A stretch of DNA of 64,000 nucleotides from contig JAJEHF010000145.1 in NCBI GenBank assembly GCA_022823865.1, positions 1 to 64,000 on the forward strand, in the 5' to 3' direction. This DNA is from Bryobacterales bacterium. Its GTDB lineage: Bacteria > Acidobacteriota > Terriglobia > Bryobacterales > UBA6623. Positions 8,871 through 18,671 of the stretch are shown here, piece after piece (positions within the stretch are counted from its first letter, which is position 1; the number at the start of each line of letters is the position of its first letter). The notes below the pieces were generated by a model, which was not told the origin of the DNA, searched no databases, and was given only the letters and a program-made list of their open reading frames with translations. The translations under genes were made by a program, and so were the position numbers.

Positions 8871-10691
8871 ATGGGACACACGCTTCGAGCCCGCTGCCCG
8901 CTGTCGCCGCCCTGGCGTGAAATCGGCCGTGCGACAGGTCGCGCCCCGAGAGTCAAGCTAGAACTCGATCCGCCTGCCGCATGCTCCGAGTTCTCGGTCG
9001 GGGTTCGACAGCGACGGCAGTTTCGATCGGACTTCAAGCGTCTGCGGAGATGCGCCGCGACTGTTACGTTTGGCGCGGCACTTGCATTTGCCCAGCCGGC
9101 GGATCTCCATTTCGTCGACGCCACGTCCAACTCGGGCCTGCAAGCGTTTGACGGCCTGCAGGGAAGCGTGACCAAGGAGCACATCATCGAGGTCATGGGC
9201 GGCGGCGCCGCGTTCCTCGACTACAACGCCGACGGGTACCTCGACATCTTGCTCGTGCGGGGATCGACGATCGAGCAGTTCGCGCTGGGCGGAGACTTGA
9301 TGTGCGCCTTGTATCGCGGAGACGGTCAGGGTGGGTATCAAGACGTCACCCGCCAAGCGGGGCTCTCGGCTCGCGGCTGGGGACAGGGGGTTGCGCTTGG
9401 GGACTTTGACAGCGACGGAAGGATCGATTTCTTCCTCACCGGGTATGGGAGCAACGCACTCTACCGGAACCTCGGGGACGGCACGTTCGAGGAAGTCGCC
9501 CGAAGGGCCGGGATTGCGGAGTCGCGATGGAGCCTAGGCGCGTCGTTTTCGGACTTGGACCGTGACGGGGACCTAGACCTCTACGTCAGCAACTACCTGG
9601 CGTATCCGCTGAACCGGCTGCCAAAGCGTGACGCCAACTGCAACTATCGCGGATTCGACGTCTTCTGCGGCCCACGGGGCCTCACGGGCCTGCGCGATTC
9701 ACTGTACCTCAACGACGGGCTGGGGCACTTCGAGGAGGTTGCAGCCGAGCGTTCGATCGATGAGGCCAAGCTGTACGGGCTCGGCGTGCTGGTGGCGGAT
9801 TACGACAACGACTCATGGCCCGACATCTTCGTGGCGAACGACCTGACCGCGAATCTCTTCTACCGGAACAACGGCGACGGCACGTTTGAGGAATTGGCGG
9901 TGCTGGCCGGAACGGCTTTCTCCCAAGACGGCGTAGAAGAGGGCTCGATGGGCGTGGATGTCGCAGACATCGACCACGACGGCTGGCTGGACCTCTACTA
10001 CACGAACTCGTCCTACGAGAGCAATTCCATGCTGGTAAACAACGGGGACGGGAGCTTTACGAACCTAACGTATCCGTCGGGACACGGGGGAAGCACGCAC
10101 TTGTTCGTGGGCTGGGGAGTGGCATTCGGCGACCTGGATAACGATTCCAGGGAAGACCTCTTTGTGGTCAACGGGCACCTGTACCCAGAGGCGGACCGGT
10201 TCGAAATGGGTCTGAAGTACGAACAGCGCTGGCTCGTGTTCATGAACCAAGGGAACCGGCAGTTCTCGGAGCGAGGCGAGGACTTCGGTCTCAGCAAGCG
10301 ATACAAGAGCCGCGGACTCGCCCTCGGAGACTACGACAACGACGGCGACCTTGATGCCGTCGTGAACAATCTGGACGGACCGCCGACCCTGCTGCGCAAC
10401 GAGGGCGGCAACCACAATCCTTGGCTTCTTGTGGATGTTCGCGGTTCTGCTGGCGACCGATCCGCGATCGGGGCGCGCGTGCAGGCAACCTCCGGAGGCA
10501 GGACGCAAGTGCGCGAGGTCCGCTCCTCCGGGAGCTACCTCTCGGCGAGCGACCTGCGGCAACATTTCGGATTCGGCGCGGACGAGAGCCTCGAGCGACT
10601 CACGGTCCGCTGGCCGTCGGGCCGAACGCTTTCGCTGGACGATATCGAGCTGAACCAAGTCCTGGTCATTGAAGAGCCCGAATCCGAATGA
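8871..10691 (+). CDS. CRTAC1-family exported protein (FG-GAP/VCBS repeats + ASPIC/UnbV)
   Basis: A 606-residue ORF. The first 70 residues look non-native; the likely signal peptide is CAATVTFGAALAFAQ, so the true start is probably internal and uncertain. The body carries repeated calcium-binding FG-GAP/VCBS blades (DYNADGYLDILLVRG, DFDSDGRIDFFLTGYGSNALYRNLGDGTFEEV, DYDNDGDLDAVVNN), predicting a seven-bladed propeller. The C-terminus, from about residue 510, is an ASPIC/UnbV domain (GARVQATSGGRTQVREVRSSGSYLS...). A conserved cysteine-bounded loop CNYRGFDVFCGPRG sits near residue 255. The biochemical role is not established. It is encoded between the TonB receptor and a close paralogue, suggesting one surface or periplasmic function. 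Confidence 0.9.
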   Translation: MGHTLRARCPLSPPWREIGRATGRAPRVKLELDPPAACSEFSVGVRQRRQFRSDFKRLRRCAATVTFGAALAFAQPADLHFVDATSNSGLQAFDGLQGSVTKEHIIEVMGGGAAFLDYNADGYLDILLVRGSTIEQFALGGDLMCALYRGDGQGGYQDVTRQAGLSARGWGQGVALGDFDSDGRIDFFLTGYGSNALYRNLGDGTFEEVARRAGIAESRWSLGASFSDLDRDGDLDLYVSNYLAYPLNRLPKRDANCNYRGFDVFCGPRGLTGLRDSLYLNDGLGHFEEVAAERSIDEAKLYGLGVLVADYDNDSWPDIFVANDLTANLFYRNNGDGTFEELAVLAGTAFSQDGVEEGSMGVDVADIDHDGWLDLYYTNSSYESNSMLVNNGDGSFTNLTYPSGHGGSTHLFVGWGVAFGDLDNDSREDLFVVNGHLYPEADRFEMGLKYEQRWLVFMNQGNRQFSERGEDFGLSKRYKSRGLALGDYDNDGDLDAVVNNLDGPPTLLRNEGGNHNPWLLVDVRGSAGDRSAIGARVQATSGGRTQVREVRSSGSYLSASDLRQHFGFGADESLERLTVRWPSGRTLSLDDIELNQVLVIEEPESE

Positions 10692-10811
10692 GACGCAGGG
10701 CGATTCCACCCTCCCGGCGGAGCATGACGGCGGATGGGAGAACCTCGGAAGTACCGACGGGCAGCCGCTGCGTTCGCAGGCGAAGTCTCCGCAGAAACTA
10801 AGGAACGACAG

Positions 10812-12455
10812 ATGCATTCGGGTCGATTCCTGCTGATCTCTGTGCTGGCGGCACTCTCGGCGATGGCGGTCGATGCCCAGTTTCAGGACGCTTCGGCGGG
10901 GAGCGGCCTGGGCTCGGAGCTCATCTCCGGATCGGAGGAAAAGCCCTACATCCTTGAATCTATGACCGGCGGCGTCGCGTTCGTCGACTACGACGACGAC
11001 GGCTGGATCGACATCTACCTCGTCAATGGCGGGACGCTCGACGCCCCCGGAGGCGGCGCGCCCCGCCCGCATGATCGCTTGTACCGAAACAACCGGGACG
11101 GAACATTCAGCGACGTGACTTCGGGTGCCGGGCTGGGCGATTCGAGCTGGGGCATGGGAGTCGCCGTCGCGGATGTGGACAACAACGGGTACGACGACAT
11201 CTATGTCACCAACTACGGTCCGAACCATCTGTACCTCAATGGCGGCGACGGCACGTTTCGCAACGCCGGCATCGCCGAACTCGAGGGAAACGAGTGGAGC
11301 TCGTCTGCTTCGTTTGGCGACTACGATGCCGACGGCGACGTTGATCTCTATGTCACTAACTATCTCGAGTTCGATCCGCAAGATCTCCCCGAGGACAGCC
11401 AACTGTGCCGCTACCGCGGTATCCGCGTGCAATGCGGGCCGCGCGGCATGATCCCGACCGCCGACCGGTTCTACGAGAATCTGGGCGGCAAACGCTTCCG
11501 GGATGCGACAGCCGAGTCCGGCATCGGGGCGGTGCCGGCCTCCTACGGCCTCGGTGTCATCTGGACCGACTATGACGACGACAGCGACCAAGACATCTAT
11601 GTCGCCAACGACTCGACGGCCAACTACCTATTCCAGAACAACGGCGACGGGACATTCAGTGAGATCGGATTGCTGGCCGGCATAGCGCTGAGCGCTGACG
11701 GGAAGGAACAGGCCGGAATGGGGGTCGACTTCGGTGACTTTGACAATGACAGCCGGATGGACTTGGTCGTGACTAACTTCTCCGACGACTACAACACTCT
11801 CTACCGCAATGTCGGCGACGGGCTGTTTCGCGATGTCTCCCTCCAGGCAGGCGTCGGGGAACCGACGTGGTCGAAGCTGAGCTGGGGGGTCCGGTTTGTC
11901 GACTTCGACCTCGACGGTTTCTTGGACCTCGTGATTTCGGATGGCCACGTGTACCCGGAAGTCGACCGGCACGACATCGGCATCCGCTACCGCCAGCCGA
12001 ACTCGGCCTTCCGAAACCTCGGGGACGGCACGTTCCAAGAGGTCGCCGTACCTCAAGGCCCGACGGGGCCACATTCGAGTCGAGGATTGGCAGCCGGTGA
12101 CTTTGACAGCGACGGACGGATTGACGTGCTGATCGCGAACCTCGATGCGCCGCCCACACTGCTAAGGGGGAGCGTGGCAACCGGGAACTGGCTCATGCTC
12201 GACCTGCGAGGGACGACCTCGAATCGGTCCGCTATCGGGGCACGGGCGACCGTAGTGGCCGGCGACCTGAGGCAGGTGCGAGAAGTCAGGAGCGGCGGCA
12301 GCTACCAGTCGCACAGCGATCGACGCCTGCATTTCGGGCTCGGCGAACATCGATCGGCCGATACCGTTACGATCCGCTGGCCGGGCGGCATGGAACAGGT
12401 TCTGAGAGCAGTGCCGGCCAATCAGGTCTTGCGGATCGAGGAACCGGCGCCGTAG
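10812..12455 (+). CDS. CRTAC1-family exported protein, second paralogue
   Basis: A 547-residue protein. I start at ATG 10812 (MHSGRFLLISVLAALSAMAVDAQ), which gives an ideal signal peptide and has aagga upstream; the track start at 10734 adds 26 unlikely residues. It has the same architecture as its upstream neighbour: FG-GAP/VCBS blades (DYDDDGWIDIYLVNGG, DVDNNGYDDIYVTNYGPNHLYLNGGDGTFRN), the cysteine loop CRYRGIRVQCGPRG, and a C-terminal ASPIC/UnbV domain (NRSAIGARATVVAGDLRQVREVRSGGSYQSHSDRRLHFGLG). The pair probably arose by tandem duplication. The gene ends 21 nt before the convergent TPR gene. Confidence 0.92.
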   Translation: MHSGRFLLISVLAALSAMAVDAQFQDASAGSGLGSELISGSEEKPYILESMTGGVAFVDYDDDGWIDIYLVNGGTLDAPGGGAPRPHDRLYRNNRDGTFSDVTSGAGLGDSSWGMGVAVADVDNNGYDDIYVTNYGPNHLYLNGGDGTFRNAGIAELEGNEWSSSASFGDYDADGDVDLYVTNYLEFDPQDLPEDSQLCRYRGIRVQCGPRGMIPTADRFYENLGGKRFRDATAESGIGAVPASYGLGVIWTDYDDDSDQDIYVANDSTANYLFQNNGDGTFSEIGLLAGIALSADGKEQAGMGVDFGDFDNDSRMDLVVTNFSDDYNTLYRNVGDGLFRDVSLQAGVGEPTWSKLSWGVRFVDFDLDGFLDLVISDGHVYPEVDRHDIGIRYRQPNSAFRNLGDGTFQEVAVPQGPTGPHSSRGLAAGDFDSDGRIDVLIANLDAPPTLLRGSVATGNWLMLDLRGTTSNRSAIGARATVVAGDLRQVREVRSGGSYQSHSDRRLHFGLGEHRSADTVTIRWPGGMEQVLRAVPANQVLRIEEPAP

Positions 12456-12476
12456 GGCCGCAAATCGCCTGCCGCG

Positions 12477-14033
12477 CTACGGGTCCGAGCGGTTGATGTC
12501 CTCGGCGACGCTTTTCACGTCCTGCTGGACCTTGCGGAGTCGCCGCCGGCTGAGTTCCTGATAGGTCTGGAACTCCCTGCGGGCATCTTCTAGACGGCCT
12601 AGGCCGCGGTAAGCATTGCCCAACAGGTAATGCACGCGGTCGTTGGCTGGGTTGAATTGGGCGTACGCTTCGAGTTCCGCGGCCGCCGCCGCATGCTGTT
12701 GGCCTTCGAGGTAGGCCCGGCCCAAGTCGAAGCGCGCCTCGGCTAGGTCCGGCGCAGCTGCAAGCGCTTGGAGCAGGTGAGGAATCGCATCTGCCGGCCG
12801 GCCGCGGTCAACGAGGATGTTGCCAAGCCGGTACCGGGCCCGCGCGTGGTGCGGGTTTCGATCCAGTTCCTCCTCGAGCCACTTTTGCGCGTCTGCAAAG
12901 TTGCCCATCTTCCAATAGGACGTTGCTATGGCATAGCGCAGCCCGGGGACTTCAGGTGCCTTTCCGAGCGCCCGCCGATAGGCTGCAACAGCGCTTTCGT
13001 ATTCGGTTCTCTCCTCGTGGAGTTCTCCGGCGAGTTGGTCGACCCTGTAGGACTCCGGAGCCACCTCCGTCAGGCTGTCCACGGTCTCTGCCGCGAGGCT
13101 TTGATAGGCCCGGCCAAGCCAATACGTCGCTTCCGCATCCTGGGGTTGCGAAGCAAGCAAGCCCTTCGCTTCAGTTGCTGCGTCTTGGAAGCGGCCCGCT
13201 GCGAAGCTTGACCGAATCCCAGCAAACGCGTCTTGCGACTGCACGGGTTGGGAGTCGGGGCTGGCCGAGGCTGGTTCAATCCGGTCTAGAATCCCCGCCA
13301 GATCGGGCCGGAGATCGAGAGCTCTTCGGTATTCTGCCTTTGCCCTAGGAAGGTCGTTTTCCGACGCGAAGCGCTCCGCCTGCAGCATGTACACGAACGG
13401 AGAATCCGGGTCCCTCTCACCAATTGACCGAAAGAGCTGCGCGGCGCGGCCATCGTAGGCTCGCGCAAGATGGAACAGCGCCTCGACATCCTCAGCGTCC
13501 GATGCAACTACACTCAGCAAGTGATCAACCGCCTCTTCGTAATTCCCTAGCGCAGAGTGGCTCAGTCCTAGCCAGCGGCTGGTCTCCGCTATTTCGGGGT
13601 TCAGCGCCAGGCTCCTCCGGAGCGCTGATAGCGCGACTGCGAACTGGTGCGTCTGGTAGTAGTCCATCCCGAGGAACAGGTACGCACCCCAGAGCTGATC
13701 GTCTAGCCGAACAGCTCGCTCTAGATGCTTGATCGCTTCCGAGTAATGCTGGGCGAGGTGGTAAGTGACGCCGAGGCTCTGGTGGACGAGTGCCCATTCG
13801 GGCCGCAATTCGAGGATCGCTTCGTACTGCTCGGCAGCAGCTAGATAGTCCTGAACAGACTCCGCCCGCTTGGCTTCCTCAAGGTAGGACGCAACCCGTG
13901 CTTCGATCGACTCCTGGCCTTGGACGGGCAAGGCGAGTCCAAGCAGAATGAGGCTGGTTGATGCCAACCGCTTGGGCCAGATGCCGTTGGTGGGCCACGA
14001 AACTGCTCCTGCGTGCATAGCTAGCCCGAACAA
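12477..14033 (-). CDS. Exported TPR-repeat protein
   Basis: A 518-residue protein with an N-terminal signal (LASTSLILLGLALPVQGQ) followed by at least ten tetratricopeptide units, such as DYLAAAEQYEAILELRPEWALVHQSLGVTYH, QFAVALSALRRSLALNPEIAETSRWLGLS and RPADAIPHLLQALAAAPDLAEARFDLGRAYLEGQQ. The extreme N-terminus is uncertain, since several Met codons precede the hydrophobic core. It converges on the second CRTAC1 gene and diverges from another TPR gene with about 75-260 nt between starts. It is likely a periplasmic scaffold in the same cluster; no catalytic domain is seen. Confidence 0.85.
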   Translation of the reverse strand: MFGLAMHAGAVSWPTNGIWPKRLASTSLILLGLALPVQGQESIEARVASYLEEAKRAESVQDYLAAAEQYEAILELRPEWALVHQSLGVTYHLAQHYSEAIKHLERAVRLDDQLWGAYLFLGMDYYQTHQFAVALSALRRSLALNPEIAETSRWLGLSHSALGNYEEAVDHLLSVVASDAEDVEALFHLARAYDGRAAQLFRSIGERDPDSPFVYMLQAERFASENDLPRAKAEYRRALDLRPDLAGILDRIEPASASPDSQPVQSQDAFAGIRSSFAAGRFQDAATEAKGLLASQPQDAEATYWLGRAYQSLAAETVDSLTEVAPESYRVDQLAGELHEERTEYESAVAAYRRALGKAPEVPGLRYAIATSYWKMGNFADAQKWLEEELDRNPHHARARYRLGNILVDRGRPADAIPHLLQALAAAPDLAEARFDLGRAYLEGQQHAAAAAELEAYAQFNPANDRVHYLLGNAYRGLGRLEDARREFQTYQELSRRRLRKVQQDVKSVAEDINRSDP

Positions 14034-14299
14034 GGATTATGTTACTGTGAGGCGGGCTGGAGAGCACGCCCCAATGCTGCACGGGGACCGATCATCCGGC
14101 TTGGTCGTCATTGCGGCACGCAGCGCTCGCTCCCCCTATCGCCGGAATCACTGCTAGAAGGCCTTCCGGACACGACATGCTGGGGCGATTGCTGGAATCC
14201 GTTGCGCACCCTCCCAAGATCCGCCACGCGGCGAGCCCGGTGCGAAGTCCAACCGGAACCACCCGGGGGAACGAGAGCCCCCGTCGCACGCGTCCCGGC

Positions 14300-15985
14300 G
14301 TGCGCGCCATCCGACGGCCCGGCTACGGCGCGACCGCGCGAGCGGCCCTGGCCGGGATGCTTGCGATTGTATTGCCCGCGATCCTGGCCCAAGATCCCGG
14401 AGCCGCGCTCAACCAGCACCTCCAGCAGGCGCAGGTGTACTTGGACGCCGAACAGTACGACCTTGTAGTCAGCGAGTTGGAACAGGCGATTGGAATCCAC
14501 CCAAACATTCCGGGAGCCTATTACCAGCTTGGCTTGGCCCATTGGCACCTCCAGAACATGGAGCAGGCCAAGCAGGCGTTCGTCAAGGAGTTGAAGTTCG
14601 AGCCCCCCGATGCCTTCTCGCTCTACTACTTGGGGCGGATCAGCCTGACCGAGGGCAACTCCAACGAAGCAGTCGGGTACTTCGAGCGCGTGGTTGCGAT
14701 CGGAACGGTCTTGGACGTCCGCAGCCGGCTGGGAAGTGGGTACCTAAGGGTTGGGCGGTTTGCGGATGCGGTCGACCTGCTGGAAGAGACCGTCAGGAGA
14801 TGGCCCGAACAGGGCGAGAACCACTATCTGCTTGGGCAGGCATACCAGCGCCTGGGCCGCACCGCAGACGCCCGGTACGAATTCGAACTAGCCCAGAGAT
14901 GGAAGAACAAGCGACAGGACGAGATCCGGAGTCTCGTCGACCTGCGGATGCTGTTACAGAACAAGCAGCTGCCGGAAGCGGCCTTGAGGGCGGAGGCGCT
15001 GGCCAAGTCTGGCGATCCGGATGTCATGCTCAGCGCCGCCATCGCTCTTGGGAGCAACGGACTGCACGGCAAGGCCCTTCCCATTCTGAGGGACGTGGTG
15101 GAGATCCGGCCTCGATACTCCGAAGCGTACTACAACATGGCCCTCGCCTATGTCTCCATGGACCAGCCCGCGGATGCAGTCCCGAACCTCGAGCAGGCGG
15201 TAGAACTCCGCCCGGAGTTCTATGAGGCCCGGGCATTGCTGGGCAATCTCTTGGCTCAGGCTGGCAAGTTCGAAGAGGCGATCCCGCACTTGCGCATGGC
15301 CCTGACAATTCGCCCGGAGAGTGTCAAGCTGCACGCTTTTCTTGGGTTGCAATACCTTCAGGGCCGATACTACGACGAGGCGGTCAAGAGCTTTCGGAAG
15401 GCCGTCGACCTTGATCCTGCGAATGCGGACCTACGATTCCTGCTTGTCGACGCGCACCACAAGAAACATGACTTTGAGAGGGCTCTGGCGGAAGCAGAGG
15501 CGACGCTCGCCAATTTCCCAGAGCTGTCCAACAGTCACTACCAAGTTGCGTGGCAACTGGAGAACATGGGGCGGTTCGAAGAGGCGAAGGGACATTTGGA
15601 GCGAGCGGTGGCGATCGATTCCGGATTCGCAGAGGCACACCGATTGCTTGGCGAGGTGGTCTTGAGGCTCGGCGATGCGGAGGGCAGCCTTGAGCACTTC
15701 CGCCGAGCTCTCGCGCAGGATGCGGGCTCGGCCGAGGCCCATGCCGGGCTCGGCAAAGCACTGATCCAGCTGAGGAGATACGAAGAGACCATTCCGGCGA
15801 TGGAACGAGCCATCAAGACGAGCCCCAAGTTGGCTTCGCTGCATCTGTATCTGTCGCAGGCCTACCGGGCCACCGGACGCATGGAGGATGCCAAGCGCGA
15901 AGCGGGAGTTTTCACCAAGTTAAATCAGGATCGGGCTCGGCGCAGTGACCGGGAGGTCGAGCGCGAATATGTTCCCAGCCGATAG
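14300..15985 (+). CDS. Exported TPR-repeat protein (long)
   Basis: The ORF is open from 14111, but the segment before about 14300 is arginine-rich and lacks a signal. Starting at GTG 14300 gives RRPGYGATARAALAGMLAIVLPAILAQ, a normal signal peptide, so I prefer it with moderate confidence (561 residues; the track version is 624). The rest is a continuous TPR array, for example YDLVVSELEQAIGIHPNIPGAYYQLGLAHW, YDEAVKSFRKAVDLDPANADLRFLLVDAHHK and MERAIKTSPKLASLHLYLSQAYRATGRMEDAKREA. It is divergent from the TPR gene at 12477-14033. As with its neighbours, a protein-binding periplasmic role is inferred. Confidence 0.82.
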   Translation: MRAIRRPGYGATARAALAGMLAIVLPAILAQDPGAALNQHLQQAQVYLDAEQYDLVVSELEQAIGIHPNIPGAYYQLGLAHWHLQNMEQAKQAFVKELKFEPPDAFSLYYLGRISLTEGNSNEAVGYFERVVAIGTVLDVRSRLGSGYLRVGRFADAVDLLEETVRRWPEQGENHYLLGQAYQRLGRTADARYEFELAQRWKNKRQDEIRSLVDLRMLLQNKQLPEAALRAEALAKSGDPDVMLSAAIALGSNGLHGKALPILRDVVEIRPRYSEAYYNMALAYVSMDQPADAVPNLEQAVELRPEFYEARALLGNLLAQAGKFEEAIPHLRMALTIRPESVKLHAFLGLQYLQGRYYDEAVKSFRKAVDLDPANADLRFLLVDAHHKKHDFERALAEAEATLANFPELSNSHYQVAWQLENMGRFEEAKGHLERAVAIDSGFAEAHRLLGEVVLRLGDAEGSLEHFRRALAQDAGSAEAHAGLGKALIQLRRYEETIPAMERAIKTSPKLASLHLYLSQAYRATGRMEDAKREAGVFTKLNQDRARRSDREVEREYVPSR

Positions 15986-16208
15986 GGGAGTTCGTCCACA
16001 GCGCTGACAGGAGTATGCGCCGCCGGCAGGCACGCTCCACGCGGGAAGGGCTGCATAGGCCGGAGAACGACCCGATGGGGTGTTTGGACGCCGGTTGCGG
16101 ACAATGCCCCGGTCGTCGGCCGATTCCAGCAATTTAGGGAGGGTATGTTCTGCTTGGGGAATTGTGTCGCTGAATATTCCCTGCTAACCCACTGAAGAGG
16201 GCCTGGCG

Positions 16209-18671
16209 CTAGTGTCGGGTCGCGAATGATTCGCTCGAGACCACGCGTGCGATCAATTCCCGAAACCCGTAGCCGTCCTCGGGCTCGTCCGCGACGATTC
16301 GCTGGACCGTCCGCCGGTCGCGCGCGGTCAGTTCCCTGCCCGTGCCGTACTCGATCAACAGGCCAGTCAGGGTCCTCGTGAAGTCTTCCGGACTGGCCAT
16401 GATGTAGTCCTTCAGGTCCTGCGCGCCCGTCAGCTTTGTGCCGTCCGGCATCGTGCTCACCGTCTGCACGGGCGTTTGCGGGGCTGCCGAGTCCTCCTCT
16501 CGGTAGTACGACGTTCGCCAGCCGCCAGCTGCATCGTAATTTTCCAGCGCCAAGCCGATGGGGTCGATTGCGGAGTGGCATATCGCACATGACTCGATCT
16601 GCTGATGCGCCGCCAAGACTTCCCGCACGCTCTTGGCTTGCGAGATGTCTGCCACCAGTGCCGGAACATCACTCGGCGGCGGTGGGGGCGGTCGGCCAAG
16701 CAGGTTCTCCAAGACCCACACGCCGCGCAGGATCGGTGATGACTGCACGCCATCCCCGGTCGCGGTGAACACTCCCGAGAGGCCCAATACGCCGCCGCGT
16801 GTCTTGACGTGGGCCGGCACATCCGGTCCGAGGGAGGCAAATTCCAACCGCTCGGGCTCCGGCCACAGCAGGCTCTGCCTCTGATCTGCCTCCAGCCGCC
16901 TCAAGTCCACCTCATTGCCCGGCATGCCCCAAGCGATCCTCATCGGCTCATTCGCATACGTGAAATCGGAATCGATGAACGTCCGGATCGAGCGGTTGTG
17001 CTGCAGGATCTCGTCGAAGAACATCTCGGTCCCGCGCACCATGCCGTGGCGGATCAGCTCACTCCAGACATGCCGCACGTCGCATACCATGACGGCGGAC
17101 GCCTTGCGGTTGCCCAGCCACTGGCCGGTGAAGTGCTTGACGAATCGCTGGGCCTTGGCATCGCGGACCATGCGAACGATCTCGGCGTCCAAGACATCCG
17201 CATGCTTGAGCCGGCCGGTGGCCGCGAGCTCCAGCAAGCGCGCATCCGGCATGCTGCTCCACAGGAAATACGACAGCCTGCTAGCGAGGCCGTAGTCGTC
17301 CAGTGCGCCTGAACCTGACTCGCGGTACAGGAACTGGGGCGAGAGCAGGATCTTGCGGACACCGTAATGGATGCCATACGCCGGATCGGCAGCTTCCTGC
17401 GCGTGGCTCAGTGCGCTCGAAATCAGGTCTTCGCGCTCGCCTGTCGTCAAAGGGCGGCGAAAAGCACGCTCCGCCAGCGGGAGCAGGATCGCCTCGGCGG
17501 CGGCGCGGCCGTCGGGCGGCGTTCGGCCTCCTAGGAATCGCACCTGCCTCGGCAGCGGCCCGATCGGTCCGCTGATCTCGATGCTCTCGAAACGGATCGT
17601 GGGCTCGGGAGATTCGTAAGACTCCTCGAGGTAGGTCGCGAGAAGCCTGCGCAGGTCTAAGGTGTTGCCGGACGTGCGGATCAGCGCCGGGGGGTACTGC
17701 TTGCGCAGCCGGTTCTCGCAGTAGAACTGAAAGTTCTCGCCCCTCTCCAAGTGCACTTCGGTTTCCAAGATCTCCGGCTCGCGATTGCGGACGATCAGTT
17801 CGCCCACACGCGGCAGATCGACGCGCAGGGCCCGCTTGGGCAGGAGGTAGTCAGCGGGATTGAGGGCATAGAAGCCCAACCGCAAGGGCTTGCCATCTGC
17901 TCCGGCCTCAGCCTCGGCGCTGGCCTTGACGCGCACGCGGTACACGCCCGACGCCTGCGCGATGAACGCCCGGTCCCACAGCGCCCCGGACCATCCCGCG
18001 ATGTTGACCCCGGTGAAGTAAAGACCTGTCTCATCGCCGTCCCGGAGAAAGAACTTGGTCCGCGACGGGTCCTGGCCGATGCTGGCCCGGACAGATGCAA
18101 CCTTGGCCACAGGCATGCCGGGCAGCGGCACCATGCGATCGGCGATATCAATCGCGACCTGATGGTATGCATCCAAGTGGCCGGGCGTAAGGTGCATGCC
18201 TTCAGCCAGCGTGTCGAAGTGTTGGCCCGGCGGATCGTCCGGATACGTCACGGGCAACCTGATCTCGCGAATTCCGAAAAGGTCCCGCAGGGTGTTCAGG
18301 TACTCGATGCGATTCATGCGCCGCACCAAGCCGTCGGAGGGCTCGGGTTGGCCGGATGCCAGCAGAACCTGCACTTCGGACAAGAACCGCTCTCTCAAGT
18401 CCGCGGCTGGCTGCGGAGCCTGCGGGGGCGGCATGAGCCTGGCGTTTACAAGGGCGCCGGCTCGCGCCCACTGCTCGCGTGACTTTTCGTCCTGGAACTC
18501 GTGCGCCGAGGGATCGGCACGAAACCCACCGTTGGGGTTGTCGCCACCGTGACACGCCTGGCAATACGTTGCGGTGAATTCGCCGCGGAACGCTTCAGGC
18601 GCGTCTGCGCCGATCGCAGGAGCGAGCGCGACAAGTGAGGCCGCAAGGCCGATCCGCACGGCGGTCATCAT
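16209..18671 (-). CDS. DUF1587/DUF1595/DUF1592/DUF1588/DUF1585 exported cytochrome-like protein
   Basis: An 820-residue protein started at ATG 18671, where ATGA overlaps the DUF1552 stop; the track start at 18761 would add 30 residues upstream of the signal MTAVRIGLAASLVALAPAIGA. A haem-c-like motif CQACH sits near the N-terminus. It is followed by DUF1587 (RRMNRIEYLNTLRDLFG), DUF1595 (AFRRPLTTGEREDLI), DUF1592 (YGLASRLSYFLWSSMPD), DUF1588 (with CAICHSAIDPIGLALENYDAAGGWR, a second CxxCH) and DUF1585. Such proteins are abundant in Planctomycetota and Acidobacteriota and are nearly always paired with DUF1552 proteins. The function is unproven; a redox or peptide-modifying role outside the cytoplasm is suspected. 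A truncated copy of its 3' end lies at 2525-2945. Confidence 0.93.
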   Translation of the reverse strand: MMTAVRIGLAASLVALAPAIGADAPEAFRGEFTATYCQACHGGDNPNGGFRADPSAHEFQDEKSREQWARAGALVNARLMPPPQAPQPAADLRERFLSEVQVLLASGQPEPSDGLVRRMNRIEYLNTLRDLFGIREIRLPVTYPDDPPGQHFDTLAEGMHLTPGHLDAYHQVAIDIADRMVPLPGMPVAKVASVRASIGQDPSRTKFFLRDGDETGLYFTGVNIAGWSGALWDRAFIAQASGVYRVRVKASAEAEAGADGKPLRLGFYALNPADYLLPKRALRVDLPRVGELIVRNREPEILETEVHLERGENFQFYCENRLRKQYPPALIRTSGNTLDLRRLLATYLEESYESPEPTIRFESIEISGPIGPLPRQVRFLGGRTPPDGRAAAEAILLPLAERAFRRPLTTGEREDLISSALSHAQEAADPAYGIHYGVRKILLSPQFLYRESGSGALDDYGLASRLSYFLWSSMPDARLLELAATGRLKHADVLDAEIVRMVRDAKAQRFVKHFTGQWLGNRKASAVMVCDVRHVWSELIRHGMVRGTEMFFDEILQHNRSIRTFIDSDFTYANEPMRIAWGMPGNEVDLRRLEADQRQSLLWPEPERLEFASLGPDVPAHVKTRGGVLGLSGVFTATGDGVQSSPILRGVWVLENLLGRPPPPPPSDVPALVADISQAKSVREVLAAHQQIESCAICHSAIDPIGLALENYDAAGGWRTSYYREEDSAAPQTPVQTVSTMPDGTKLTGAQDLKDYIMASPEDFTRTLTGLLIEYGTGRELTARDRRTVQRIVADEPEDGYGFRELIARVVSSESFATRH

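Noticed and set aside
10065-11591. 508-aa minus-strand ORF across the CRTAC1 genes
   Set aside because: Antisense shadow of the FG-GAP repeats; the plus-strand proteins have domains and a signal peptide.
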